Shown here piece by piece: positions 12,451 to 24,122 of a DNA stretch of 64,000 nucleotides. This stretch comes from Tribonema minus (Eukaryota > Sar > Xanthophyceae > Tribonematales > Tribonemataceae): the NCBI GenBank assembly GCA_017506865.1, contig JAFCMP010000540.1, positions 186,001 to 250,000 of the forward strand, written 5' to 3'. The notes under the pieces were generated by a model. That model worked only from the letters and a program-made list of their open reading frames with translations. It searched no databases and was not told where the DNA came from. The position numbers and the translations under genes are program-made. Numbering within the stretch: the stretch's first letter is position 1; each line of letters opens with the position of its first letter.

Positions 12451-14434
12451 GTAAGCGTTGTGATGTGGTGTTTGCCGTGTAGTACATGGGCATGTGAAAC
12501 AAGCTCAGCAAGCGAAGCGCCTCATTGCATTGCAGTTTTTAGTGACTCATACTTCTACACAAAACGGCTCAAGTTCTTTCACCTAACAACAACGACCTTC
12601 CTTGTTAAATTGTGGTACTTTTTGAAGTGAGTCAAGAGGAAGTGTCGCGCATGTAGATGCGGTGACAATGGTTTTGCAAGTTGTATATCTTAAAGGACGT
12701 TCATTATCACTTCTTTCTATGCGCTCCTTGGCTCATTAAGGCGCGTTCTGAAATGTTGGAGGGCACCTGACTCCTGGCTTCAGTTGTATCCAGCTACAAC
12801 GCGTAAAGAAATACCTCGACACACTAAATGCATGAGCGGCTGACCTATCATATCTATATCATTCAAGTCTTCTGTACGCCATTATCCCTGTTCCATGCAG
12901 TCTCATCGTGGTCATGTCGGTAAGCGACAAGTACGTGAACGTTTGCACAGCATGAGGGAAGCAAGACGAGCGGAATATGGCGCAAGAGGGAGCACATCAG
13001 CACAGGAAACCACCTCGCAGTCAGGTGGCTGTACTGTGTCGTGAGTGGCCAAGATGTCATTCTTCCAAGAATACGGCTTCAAGCCCATGTGCTCAACAAA
13101 AGCCACACCGCTCAGACAAGAGTCTTGTTGGAAGATCACGGACCATTGCAACTTCTAGTCAGATCAACAGCACTCGTCTGTCTACAGAAAATGCTGCACA
13201 GGCATGATCGGCAACTTGTGTCAAGTCAAAGCACATGGCGCCATGAAGTCAACCACCCACTAGTGGCTGCGCACAGTGGTCAAACTTGCAGCGGGTGCTT
13301 GTGTCCTTTGGGTGCCATCTGCATTGCACATGACCGGGGTTTGTTGCTTTGCAAAGCCACCTGCCAACTGTAAGTACTGGCCTGCAGTAATGGTCAACAA
13401 GCAGATCGAAACAATGCACAGCCATGGCATGTATGAGCAAAGCGTTGCTGTTGTCTTGTTCTTGTGCACGCTGCTTGATGTCAGGGCGGTGAATATGTGC
13501 ATTGTGTACATGTCTGAATGCTAACTTTCCTGCCCTTCCAACCTCTCTGTTGACATAGAGGTCGCAAGTGTGCTCCAATGGCGTGTTGGCGTCCATTGAC
13601 CAGTCCCATGTTGAGCGTTGTGGCTACCACAGTGATGTCACCTGTACTGATCAACATGCGGTTCTATGTATCAGAGGGGTAGATGCGCATGCTGCTTCGT
13701 GCTTTGACTCTCAGACGGTGCATTATCCGTGACGAAGGCCTACATTTGCTGGCACTGGTGTTGCACCACTGTACATTTCGAGGAGCAGTGCTCTGCATTG
13801 CGTTCTGCAGAAAGAATTGTGGATTTGCTGAACATGATCTGCGGTGCACATGCGCATTGCACTTGATGTAGCTGCCTGCCCCCCCCCTGCAGTTTGCAAT
13901 GTGTATGCGTGTGGGCTACTCTCCAGGACATGTCCGAGCTAGCAATCAGCGCGCAAAGTGTGTCTCTGCTGTCAATGCGGAAACGCGAAGCTGAATTGTG
14001 AACAAGTACTTTGAAGCATGAAAGGATACATTTGGGTTTCTCAAATCACTGTGGTACCCCCCGTACTTTTTATGGTCGGTGCTTGGACATCTGATTCAGT
14101 GGGTCGTTGAACAAGCACTGAGCTGGCTACTGTTGACAACTATCATGTGCAAAGCAGCACACCACACAGGATGAAAAACAACACTCGGTGCTTGAAGCTT
14201 TGATACAGTCGTTCCCGCGTCGGCTACATAATGCAAACTATTTCTACCGGTTTTTCAACCATCGAATCGTTTCAACAATGCGTGTTCGTGTATGCATCAT
14301 TTTCAGGTCGCTGCCTGCTAGTAGCCTGAAAGTATTCTACGCGTCAGAGGCATATCACTTGTCTGCACCATATATCGCTAAAAGTCTGCACACACACACA
14401 CCATGAAGGGACGTTTGACAGTACTTCGGAGGCC
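12451..14434. other. Stretch without a firm gene
   Basis: Contains a candidate terminal exon for the J-domain gene (acceptor at 12950, stop TGA 13042-13044 in one frame; another frame stays open to 13373). From 13400 to 14390 no ORF shows family motifs or convincing splice structure. A short CA run occurs near 14390-14402. Confidence 0.5.
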
Positions 14435-14468
14435 TTTATAAATACAAGTCCATACGTACTTCGGAGGC
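14421..14468 (+). promoter_or_regulatory. TATA box flanked by a 13-bp direct repeat
   Basis: TTTATAAATA at 14435-14444 is flanked by two exact copies of GTACTTCGGAGGC (14421-14433 and 14456-14468). It sits about 200 bp upstream of the signal-peptide ATG of the secreted-protein gene, consistent with a core promoter plus a repeated factor site. Confidence 0.6.
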
Positions 14469-14644
14469 TGGCTGGCCGTTACTTTTTACCGTTGTTTTTT
14501 ACCGGATGGGGGCCGACCTTTCAGTGACAGTTGCCGACGTTCGCTCACTCACTTCTCCACGCCCATCGCTGGCCTCACTGTACCGGCAACCAGCCCTCCG
14601 GCATTTGCGTTCACACGCGGCCTCCTCCACAGGGGCAGGGAATC

Positions 14645-17600
14645 ATGGGGTTGCACGCCCTGACGCTGCTGGCGGCAGCCGGCTTGGTAAGGAAAACAAA
14701 GATACTCCAGCTTGAAGACTTATCCGCATGTGTGATGGTCATCGTGTTCCAATGATTCGCTGTCATATCGCACAGGGATTCAGTGCCGATGTGGTGCAGT
14801 GGCGTGCGAGCAACACCGACAGTTCTCATGAACCTGCTCTAGCACGTCTTTGCTCGAAACGTCGGCTTGGATGCCCCTGCTCGAAACGTCGGCATTGCAC
14901 ACTGCTCTTGTAAACATTGCTTCATCGCCTATCGCGTTCCCTGTCGTACAGGTGTACCGAGCATCTGCGCAAGCCACCGCTGGCAATGACATGTGCTTCA
15001 GCACCACCGGCAAGGTGCAGTTTGCTGCGCGCAATGCAGCTCCCGTCACGGCTGGAGCAGCGTTGGCGACGGTGGGAGGCACAATCAAGGTAAGACCTGA
15101 GACAAACCCCGTGTATGTTGCACAAAAACTGCGACTTTTAGAGGGCTCAGTTAGTATGCACCTATGATTTTTAGACTTGTTTCCGTGCACCTGTCATCTT
15201 TTCAAGAGTGCATGTGGCTGTGTAGTACTTCAGCGCTGACGACGGCCGTGGCACTGCAGCTTGTTATTGGTTGTGTGGCCTGAGCCCGGTTTTCTTTGGG
15301 TCTGCATGGTGTGCCCGCGCATGCAGCATGCGTCCGTGCGTTGTCGGTCTGTCGGTCGCCAGCCTTTGCGGCTGTAGCCACAGAGCGGCAGGAGAGTCGT
15401 CATCATGTCACATTGTCCTTTCCTTCAGTAACCGCGCTCTCCGCGGCCCAGTGGTGTACTGTTACACAGTGTCTGGCTCACCTGATGTCTCTCTCCACAT
15501 CCATGTGCTTTACAGGTCAACGGCATCACCCACATCATTCCCGACAACACCGAGTGCACTCTGCCTGGTAAGCCTGCTCAGAACCTGGCAAGACTGACGT
15601 TTTTCTGTTCAAGTGCGCCCCTGTCGGCGTTGTCGATACGACGCATCTCGGTACCCGATGCATTGTATTGGCCAACACCTGGGCGCACATGTGCGACAAG
15701 AAGAGCTTGATTGTGTTCTTCTTGACGTCTGAAGCGGCATGGCTGCCGGAAATGATACTGTTCCAAGGCTTTTGTGACTGCACACTTCCGCTCTCATGAC
15801 TATGTGTGCACGTGCTGAGGAACAAATATGATCATTTACTGCACTTGTTGTCAGCTTGCACTCGACACTTTGCCATGTGCTCATTATCTGCTGACATTAT
15901 TTTTGCCACTGCAGCGCAAACGGCCACCTGGAATGACCTCTTCGCGATCCCCAAGGCTATGGCGGCAGCTGACCAGTTCTTCCCCAAGTTCACCACATCT
16001 GTGGACGCAACTGGGGCGATTGTAAAAACCGTCAATCCCCTCGCAGAGCCTGATCTATTTGGCTATGAAGCGACGCTTATCGGCAACATCCAAACTGGTT
16101 CTACCGTTGTACCACCACCAGTGGGAGCTGCCACCGGGCCTCGGTACATTGTCGGTAAGAAAAGCTTGAAAACGAATGTTTGCAATTGCTGTAAGCACTA
16201 ATGTGAAGTTGCCAGAACCTCGCTTGAACGTCCTTGCTGCGCTCAATGCATAGGGAAGTATGAGTCAACATTGCTGCTTTGCAAAGCGTTTCTGTCTCGC
16301 CTTGTACTTCAAATTCTATGCGGTTGTTGAGTGCTCATCAACACATGAGTGGAAGCAAAGGCCGTAAGCAATCTTGGCCAGTAAAGTAAATGGGGATAGA
16401 CATGTGATAGCCACACATGTTCCTTGCGCTCCTCAGCTGACCCCACCTAGTTTTATCAGAGCTGCGGTTCAGAGTACTCTGGCAAGTAAGTGCAGCAGTT
16501 TGGAAGCAATGAGAGAAAGCTAAGTGGTTTGTTGAAGCAGCAGCCACATGCAACACCCTTACGGCTTAGAGGTGGCTCTGCGCTGACGCTCTGCTCTGTT
16601 GTGCTTTGCTATTCAATGGAGTGTTCGCTGAGTGCGTGCATGTGCTGACCCTTGCATCCCATGCATTTCTGCATTTAATGCCATGTGCAGGTGTCTGCTA
16701 CCTCACTCCCACAGCTTCACTGGTGAACCAGTGCGGCTATGTCCAGACCATTGACGCAGATGGCACCATGACCATTGGCCCCACCCTGGACGCCCCAACT
16801 GGTGCCAAAGTGCGCCTCAATGACCCCAACGGCTGCTATGGGCCCAGGACCACTACTGGTGTTGCGGGCATTGCGCATCCTTCTGACCCGCTCTGGGGAG
16901 TTGACTGTGACAACCCGTCTGTCAGGTACGTTTCTTGTTGTTCTGACTTGCTATTTCGATCAAGTGAATCCATGTGGACAAGGTCTGTTGTCTGGCTGCA
17001 CAGACTCATATTGGAGTACACACAAATTCAAAATAGCTGACGGCTGCCGCGGGAGGTACTGCGCTCAGATGTCTTGACGATTGTTGCTGGACACATGCTA
17101 GGCTTGGCGCCTTGGTCAGTACATCTTTAAAGTTCGCGACAGAGACAGGTTACAGCATGGTGGTTGCCCACATGTAGTGCACTGAAATGTAGCCCTACTG
17201 CAGCAATTGTCAATTGCCCATTGAACTTGAGATGATATGTCAAGTCACCTGCCTACTGCCTGTGTTTTTATCTGAGCACGCCTCTCGTACTCTCATTGTT
17301 CTTAGGTTACATTGACTCTGTGCAAACAGATGCCATGTGCAGCCCCCTGTTTGCTCTCCGCGGCCCAGCCTTGAGCACCGAAGTTGACCCTGACAAAAGT
17401 ACGGCGCTTTGTGCATTTGGTTTCTCACACTGTGCAGGTCCCAGAACGCCTACCCTCACTGCGTCCCCCACAGTGTCGATGCCAGCTGGTGTTCAGCAGC
17501 TACTCCTAACCGCCCTCTTGCAGGGGCAACGCAAGTGCCAAACCCAGCGCTGTTTGCAGCTGTGGTTCCGGGCGACTTTGTGTGCTACGCGGGTGTTAAT

Positions 17601-20600
17601 GTTGAGTATGATCCCTTTGTCACGACTGATGACATTGTCTGGATCTGGGGTCTGGAGAGCAACCTCCGTCTCACCACACCTCCCACCAGCACCTGTTCTT
17701 ACATCTTCATCGAAGAGATCCTGGACGGGCTGGGCGGCAACGTTGCTACTGCCAACGCACCCACCGGTGTCAACACAGGTATGCTTGTGGCTGGTGTCTG
17801 AAGTTGCATTGCATGCATCACAATAGTCTACAACAAGCACCTTGTGCTGATGCTGTGCAGGTCAGTCCGCTGCAGTAGGGTACTGCTGCTGTGTAGCATG
17901 GAGCTCAAGAAAGCCTCATGGAGTGCCTACGCTTCTTGCAGAGGTGCTCAATAGCTCCCAGTTGACCGTGTGGGCAAATTTGTTGTGTTCAGGAACACTG
18001 TGATGATGGCCATGTGCTTTGCTCAGATTTTGTCTAGACATGCGGCTGTTGCCATGCTGATGAATGCTGGCTTTGCGGCTTGTTCCCTTACACCTTTGCG
18101 CGCATGGTTGGTCATCGGTCTTCAATATGATGATGTTTTGTTTCTGACAGCTTGCCTGTATTTGGCACTGGTTCTGTTGCAGGAACTACGCCCAACGCAG
18201 CCAACGCGAATGCGGCTCTGAACCGTCTGGCCGGAAATGCTGGTGCCTTCGCTGTGGCTGGCACTGCATGGACACATGCGGGCAAGATCCTTGGTGCTGT
18301 AACAGAGGCACAGAACTGCAAGGTCAACATCTTCCAGTCAAGTGAGTGGCTGCCTCCTCTTGTTTGTCTTGCAAAATGGTACACCAGGATGTTTGGCGAT
18401 GACTCAGTCACTGACAGACATGCGCATTGTTATTGCGTTCATATTGCCAGATCCCACATAAAGGCTCTATTTGCGGACTGGTTGAAATGGCATGTGCGTT
18501 CAGTCTAATCTGTAGACAGGCGCACATAACAACTCACCGGTGCTGACATGTTTCATTACATTCAACCTCTGCTGCTCATAGTGGTATCTGAAGATGCGAC
18601 TATGCTGCAGAGATGCACACACTGACTTGCAACTGCGGCCATACTCACTTCTGACCATTGCACGTCGCCTGCTGTGCAGTCACCTGCCCCACTGATGCCA
18701 CCAAGAAGTGGCGCAAGATTGCAGACAGCCTGGGCATTCAGCAGCTGGTGCCCATCGGCCGCTGGCTGTGGGACGTCAACGACATTGGCCTCTACGACGA
18801 ATACTTCCTGCCAGGTACACAGTGCTGACACGTTGACTGGAGCTGTCCAGTATTTTGAAGTGGTTGAGCTTACTGTGCAGCAGGCTACAATTTGTATTGC
18901 GGATGCGGCCTTCATGGTGCTGCATGCTGAGACTAATGCAGTATTTCGTGTGGTCGACATAATTGCAGCGCAACATCCCTTGACTGTTTCCGCGTAGGAT
19001 CTTCTGGCAGGTTTCATCTCATGCCAACATCCCTATGGCTATGTGCTCTTGATGCGCAGGCTCCCGCAACTACAAGGTGGAGCTTTCCTCGCAGAACCCC
19101 CTGTCGCCCTGCCCCGCGGGTCTAACTGCCAACATCCGTGCAGACGTGGTCAACCCCCTCCTCACGCCGTTCAACACCAACAACGCCTGCGCCCGCTACT
19201 CTGGCCGGTACAGCGCCCCCATTGGAGGTACGTCAATACAAGTGCACCAGGAGGGTCGTTGACTGTTACAGCCCTAAGTCAGGCTGATCAAAAAGTAGCA
19301 TGTGCTTCACGTGACATGTGGACTGCGCTGGCTTACGCCTGACCCCTGATGCCCATGTATGAACACATACTTCAAGTACTAACATGCATGCTACCTGTCT
19401 CTGCCAACAGCTTCATGTGACACGTGCCACATTGAAAGTGTACATGGCATCAATCCTGAAGAGCATGCGTCAAACATTACATTGCATTTCTGTGTCGGCG
19501 GCCCATGCAGAGTACATCTTCCCGGAGCCTCCTCAGTACGGGTCCCCCATCAACTCCTGCAACTTCGGCGACCTTCCCTACCTTGTTGCTGACCCAGCCA
19601 AGCCTGCACTGGCGCCTCTGCCCAACAAGTTGCCCGCTCAGTTTGTGGCAGACACCCCGCGTCTGTGCTCCACACGTAAGTACCACCTCTGACCACTCAC
19701 TCATGCATCAAGTGCCGCCTCTGACCGTTCATGCATTGGCGACCGAGATGTTATATCACCTTAAGCCAGCAGCTCAAGTGCGGTGTGACAAGGTGCAGTG
19801 ATTGCATAGCACACCAAAGTGTACATTGGCCTGCAATGCTGTAGTCCTTCAGACCTGGATGTAGCAACAGACATGCCAGAGGTTGCTTCAAAGCATTGTA
19901 AGCAAACACTCACACGGCTGACGCAGTCAGTGCAGAGGCGAATTGCCAGTCGAAAAACTTTGCCGGCCTTACTATATGCACATTGGCTGAACCTGGGGAA
20001 CGTGAAAGTGGCATGGTTGAAACATTCCGCGCCTGTCTAACGCGTGCAAACTGCACCACTGTGTCCTTGCAGCTGCCACTCCTGGCGGCTGCACTGGTAC
20101 GGGCTGCGCATGCTTCCCCGACTCATTCGTCCCCCAGGGCAAGAACGAGGGCACCTTCTCCCAGCGCAACAACGGTGAGTGCTTGCGTATGAAGTGCTCC
20201 GCTAATGACGATATTGGTTCATGCTTGCCCTCTTGCGTGCTCTGCCAATCACAAGATTAGCTCATGTTGCCCTCATGACGGTTCCACGCACATCAGTGAT
20301 CATGTGGCAGCCTTGTCATCCTGTAAATCCTGATAGGTTGTTCTTGTACTTATGCTTGTCAGATGTGCATCTTTGACTTTGAAATATTGGAAAGTCAGCT
20401 TTGATCAGATTTGTGACAACAAGAGGTACTGAGTCAACACAGCTCTTCTGACTGCATGTCACGGAGGGTTGCAAAGCTATATATACAGTTAAACTTCACA
20501 TTGTTACAAGAACCGAGCAATTAACTATCCCTAACCCTAACCCCAAGCTGTCGTGCAATGTGTGGAACGCATACATGCCAGCACAATGAATCTATGGTCG

Positions 20601-21553
20601 AGCACACCACATTCGCACCAGCAACCCTCTTCTCACGACCGCTGTGCTTATGCTGCCAATCACAGGCTACCAATACATCCATGTCAACGCTCTCATGGGC
20701 AAGACAGCGACGTGCACAGCCACTGCCTGCAACAACAACTGCGGCTGCAGCACGGTGACCAGCACTAACTGTGGCAGCGCTCCCAACGCGCTTCCCTTCC
20801 TGGGTGGCGTCAACCGCTGCTCCAACACTGCCGGCACTACGCCGGCTGGCACTACCTGCACTGCATCCACCTGCACCACACAGGTTCTGGCGGAATTCTT
20901 CAACAGGGGCACTGCCATCCTGAACCCCCCTCCCATCACTCTCACCAGGCTGGGTGTCACCAACCAGTGGACGGGCACTTACACGTACACCAACGTCAGG
21001 CCTGACTCTGGTAAGCCCGCCTGCAGCACAGCTATGACAGCCTCTGCACAATGATCATTTGGCGTCCACTGCACTTTCAGTGTCAAGGTTCTGGGGGTGA
21101 TACAGGTTGGGGGCTTGCCGAGCTTAAATCTTGGGAGAATGCAGTGACGTTAGACAGGGTGACACGTGCCAAACCGCATGATGCCATTGTAACCGACGAT
21201 AACTTTGCTGCTCAGCTTGACACTCATGACGGACGTTACACATTCCAGTAGAGCTGCCTAAAGGAGCAGTTTTGTGAATCCAATATAGTACCTGTTGACG
21301 TTTCAAGTACTGTACGACCAGCGTGCTGCGCAATCGTCAATTCATCAGCATTGCATGGGTGACGACTGTTGTGGCAGTTCTTGAAAGTGTGCACAGAGGG
21401 CAGGCAGAATTGTAGAAGGTCCTTCTGCAACCCTGTACAATGCTTGCAATTACTCATGTCTGCTGTACTGTTCTGCGCCTGTGCGTTCCCGTTGCAGTGA
21501 GGCTCACCGCTACTGGCTGCTGCGTCTCCACCCAGACGTGCTTCAGGGTGTAA
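14645..21553 (+). CDS. Secreted cysteine-rich protein of unknown family, 14 exons
   Basis: Exons 14645-14686, 14776-14793, 14952-15089, 15516-15567, 15915-16154, 16691-16925, 17438-17778, 18183-18341, 18680-18814, 19060-19227, 19511-19675, 20073-20174, 20666-21010 and 21498-21553 splice into one uninterrupted frame of 731 residues. The N-terminus (MGLHALTLLAAAGLGFSAD) is a signal peptide. The mature protein is rich in Cys, Thr, Asn, Pro and Gly, with few Lys, and its many cysteines suggest disulfide-bonded extracellular modules (for example CTGTGCACFP, and a Cys/Thr cluster at the start of exon 13). It ends CCVSTQTCFRV. Most introns are phase 1, so several exons are symmetrical. No known domain is recognised; a cell-wall, matrix or adhesion role is an inference from secretion and composition. 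A short uORF starts at 14506. The exon 2 donor could be 3 nt earlier. Confidence 0.8.
20529..20544. repeat. Short telomere-like CCCTAA tract in an intron
   Basis: CCCTAACCCTAACCCC lies within the 491-bp intron between exons 12 and 13 of the secreted-protein gene. Confidence 0.7.
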
Positions 21554-21580
21554 AGCCCCCCCATTTCCTGTTCCGCGGTT

Positions 21581-21813
21581 CTAGTTTGTTGTAGTAGCCC
21601 ACTGGTTGTTCCCAGGCAGGGCTGTCTGCCAAGGGCTCACAGCTGGCTCTGTGCGAGATATCTGAGTACCTTGAGAGTTCCTCGTCATCCTGTCTGTGAT
21701 ATATTGTGTGTTAGACGGAGCTCAAGTGTGCCCGCGCGTGACTCGCTCCACTTGGTGTTCCAAAAACTGCAACGGTTGTATTCCTGACTGCTGAGTCCCT
21801 CCAGCTACGAAAC
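21581..21813 (+). repeat. Inverted-duplicate copy A (flank of secreted-protein gene)
   Basis: From CTAGTTTGTTGTA to TCCAGCTACGAAAC this segment, which starts 28 bp after the TAA stop and probably includes the 3' UTR, matches the reverse complement of 25596-25816 with scattered substitutions and small indels. Shared words include TCTGTGATATATTGTGT and TGACTCGCTCCACTTGGTGT. Confidence 0.8.
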
Positions 21814-22260
21814 GACAGGGCCACAGACTTCCACAAGCTGCGCCAGTTCTGCTGTCACGACAGTTCTGCTGTCACTTGCCGTCGGCTCACCACCCAGCTC
21901 TGTGTGAAAAGGACCAAATAAGATGTGTGTTCATCAATGCCTGTATTATCCCGTGCGCTGTTTGCTGTATGTGTGAACTGCCATAAATTCAGGGCTGTGC
22001 CTTGCTTGCGTATTTGGTGGTGTTTTCTTGTTCTTGAGTTAATAACCTGCTGCTGTGATGTGCAGTGATACGCTGATCTATAGATGTGTATGCTGCATCA
22101 TGCTATTTAATTTTGACCGTTGTAACACAACACCTTGTCGTAATGTCAGCATGATGCACATGTGACAAAATGTTCTCGGCCAATCTAGATGTAAATGCCT
22201 GTGACATGTGAGATTGACAACGCAGCTGCTCAGTGCCACAACATAGGTTTTGCTATTGGT

Positions 22261-23009
22261 TTAGAGCACTGCAGGGCTGTCCTCGTCAGATCTGCTGCTG
22301 TCGGCTTCTGATGTCGTTATGTCGACTGCGCTCGCCATGCTGATGCTGACCCTGGTAATGCCGTCACCGACACCGTCACAACCAATACAAGTTTGTGTCA
22401 CCATGCCTGCGCCACTGTCGCCTGCTGGATTTGAGAGCACAGAGCAAACGCCCGCGCTGGCAGCACATATCCTCACTGCAGACTGAGTGCATGGTGGCTG
22501 CAGCATCACTCACAGGGCGCTGGTGCGAGGTCAACATTGCTGCCTTCCAAGTTGCGCGGCACAGATGTGTTGCCACCACTGCTGATCACCGCTTCGCAGA
22601 TGTTGGTGCATGATGCGCTGCACTGCTCCGCAATGACGTCACCGCCATTCAGCACCGTTGCATGGCCATTACCAGTGCCAGCTGAGTCGTGCGGCACAGA
22701 GGCACTGCCATCGCCGCTGAGCCATGTTGTGCTATGGCTGCTGCTGCTGGGGCTGCATGATGCGGTGCGCGGATCTGTGGAGACACTTGTGCCCTCAAAC
22801 GCTGGCAAGTCCTCATCTCTACGCTGCGCTCGCGCGCGCATCACCGCCACCGCGTTAGGAGGAGAGGAGCTGTCGATGACCGTTGTGGTACGTGCACCAT
22901 GGCGGCTGAACGGCAATCCCAACACAAGCAGTTTCATCGCTGCAGAGGTCTGCAGAGCCCCATCGCGGCAAGCAAATTGACGCGCCAGAGAAACGCGTAC
23001 TAAAGGCAA
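22261..23009 (-). pseudogene. Degenerate Ser/Gly/Thr-rich ORF
   Basis: Two overlapping minus-strand frames (23009-22506 and 22509-22261) read as one low-complexity protein interrupted by a frameshift near 22507. Composition (Ser, Gly, Thr, Ala, Cys-rich, with a terminal acidic SEADSSRSDEDSPAVL) is like the long repeat-rich frames at 35.6-40.3 kb. No domain is recognised. It may be a remnant of the same repetitive gene family, or a chance ORF in GC-rich DNA. Confidence 0.3.
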
Positions 23010-23213
23010 GCTTGGAGTAGTGTAGTGGGGTGTGGTCTGGAATGTACCCTCGAGGTTGCTAGCCCTCCACTGCTTATAAATTCTTCAGATCATGACCAAG
23101 GAACCTTCGGGCTATGTTGAACACAGGGACCGTTGGGCAACTAGGGGCCACCACGTGCCTTGGGAAGGAGTATAACTCCGCAGTCAGGCATAACTCATCG
23201 CGACTCTGCTATA

Positions 23214-23804
23214 CCGTCTTGTCCTTAATTAAGGGCACTGGACGGCTTTTTGTTGGGTTTAACGCCAACACCAAAACATAGGACACCCTTTTTATTGCTC
23301 CAACAAAAAGATGTCCACCCCCTTCTTAATTGCCTTGCCAAGAAGGCGTCCACCCCCCTTGTTTGTGCCACAGTGTCGTTTACAACTATTCATGCTGTTT
23401 CTAGCATGCCGCACTAGTTCGTTGTTGGGTGCCCGCCCCTCTCAAGCAGATGCAAAATAGAGTGCATTGTTGTGAACCAGCCATTTCGCCCAGCACATCT
23501 GAGTACGTCGTGCAGTAGTTGTGTCGATCAGTAGGTCTCCAGGGTAGCGGGTCCCCTCGTACTTCCGGCACCACCAGCCTCCATCTCTGAGTCACCCGAC
23601 TCGGAGGACAACAATGACATACCGCTTCCATCTCAGCAGGCCGCATCATCATGAAGAAGAACGAAGTGCATAGAAGTCGATATTTGCACTGTTCTCAAAA
23701 TGCGGCCCACCCCTTTTAATGAGCTCCGCATCAAAGACGTCCACCCCCCCTTTTTTTGCGGAAACAAAACAGCCATCCAGTGTCCTTGATTATAGACAAG
23801 ACGG
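23214..23804. mobile_element. MITE, 591 bp, ~41-bp terminal inverted repeats, TA target duplication
   Basis: The left end (CCGTCTTGTCCTTAATTAAG...) and the reverse complement of the right end (CCGTCTTGTCTATAATCAAG...) match over about 41 bp with a handful of differences. TA dinucleotides flank both ends (23212-23213 and 23805-23806), as expected for a Tc1/mariner-type or related non-autonomous element. Subterminal GTCCACCCCC motifs recur inside. No transposase frame is present. Confidence 0.8.
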
Positions 23805-24088
23805 TAATGATGTGCCATGACACCTACATGCAACATGGGAGCCCCCAACCTGTCCACCTGTGTATGCAAATGCAAACTGGCAGCAAAAGGAAGGGGAAGG
23901 CCAGGTGTGCAAATCTGCACGTCACCAAGTGGTCCTCTCCATGCAGAACAGTTGCTTAAAGTGGTAGCAAGCCTGTGTACATTTGCAAAATATATTGGCA
24001 GCTGACGGAGACGGCGGTGGTGAGTAGGGGGTCGACGACGAGGGGGATGCCATAATGGCATGAGGAGCAGTATTGAGGTTATGCAGCC

Positions 24089-24122
24089 GGGGGGGGGGGG
24101 GGGGGGGGGGGGCACGGGGGGG
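24089..24122 (+). repeat. Poly-G tract (24 G, CAC, 7 G)
   Basis: An uninterrupted run of 24 G at 24089-24112 followed by CAC and seven more G. It creates a spurious proline-rich ORF on the opposite strand. Confidence 0.9.

Noticed and set aside
12951..13373. 140-codon open frame downstream of the J-domain microexon
   Set aside because: It would extend the gene in phase, but its composition (Cys/His/Leu-rich, no helix pattern) looks non-coding; a shorter basic frame in the same exon is more protein-like but out of phase. Left unresolved.
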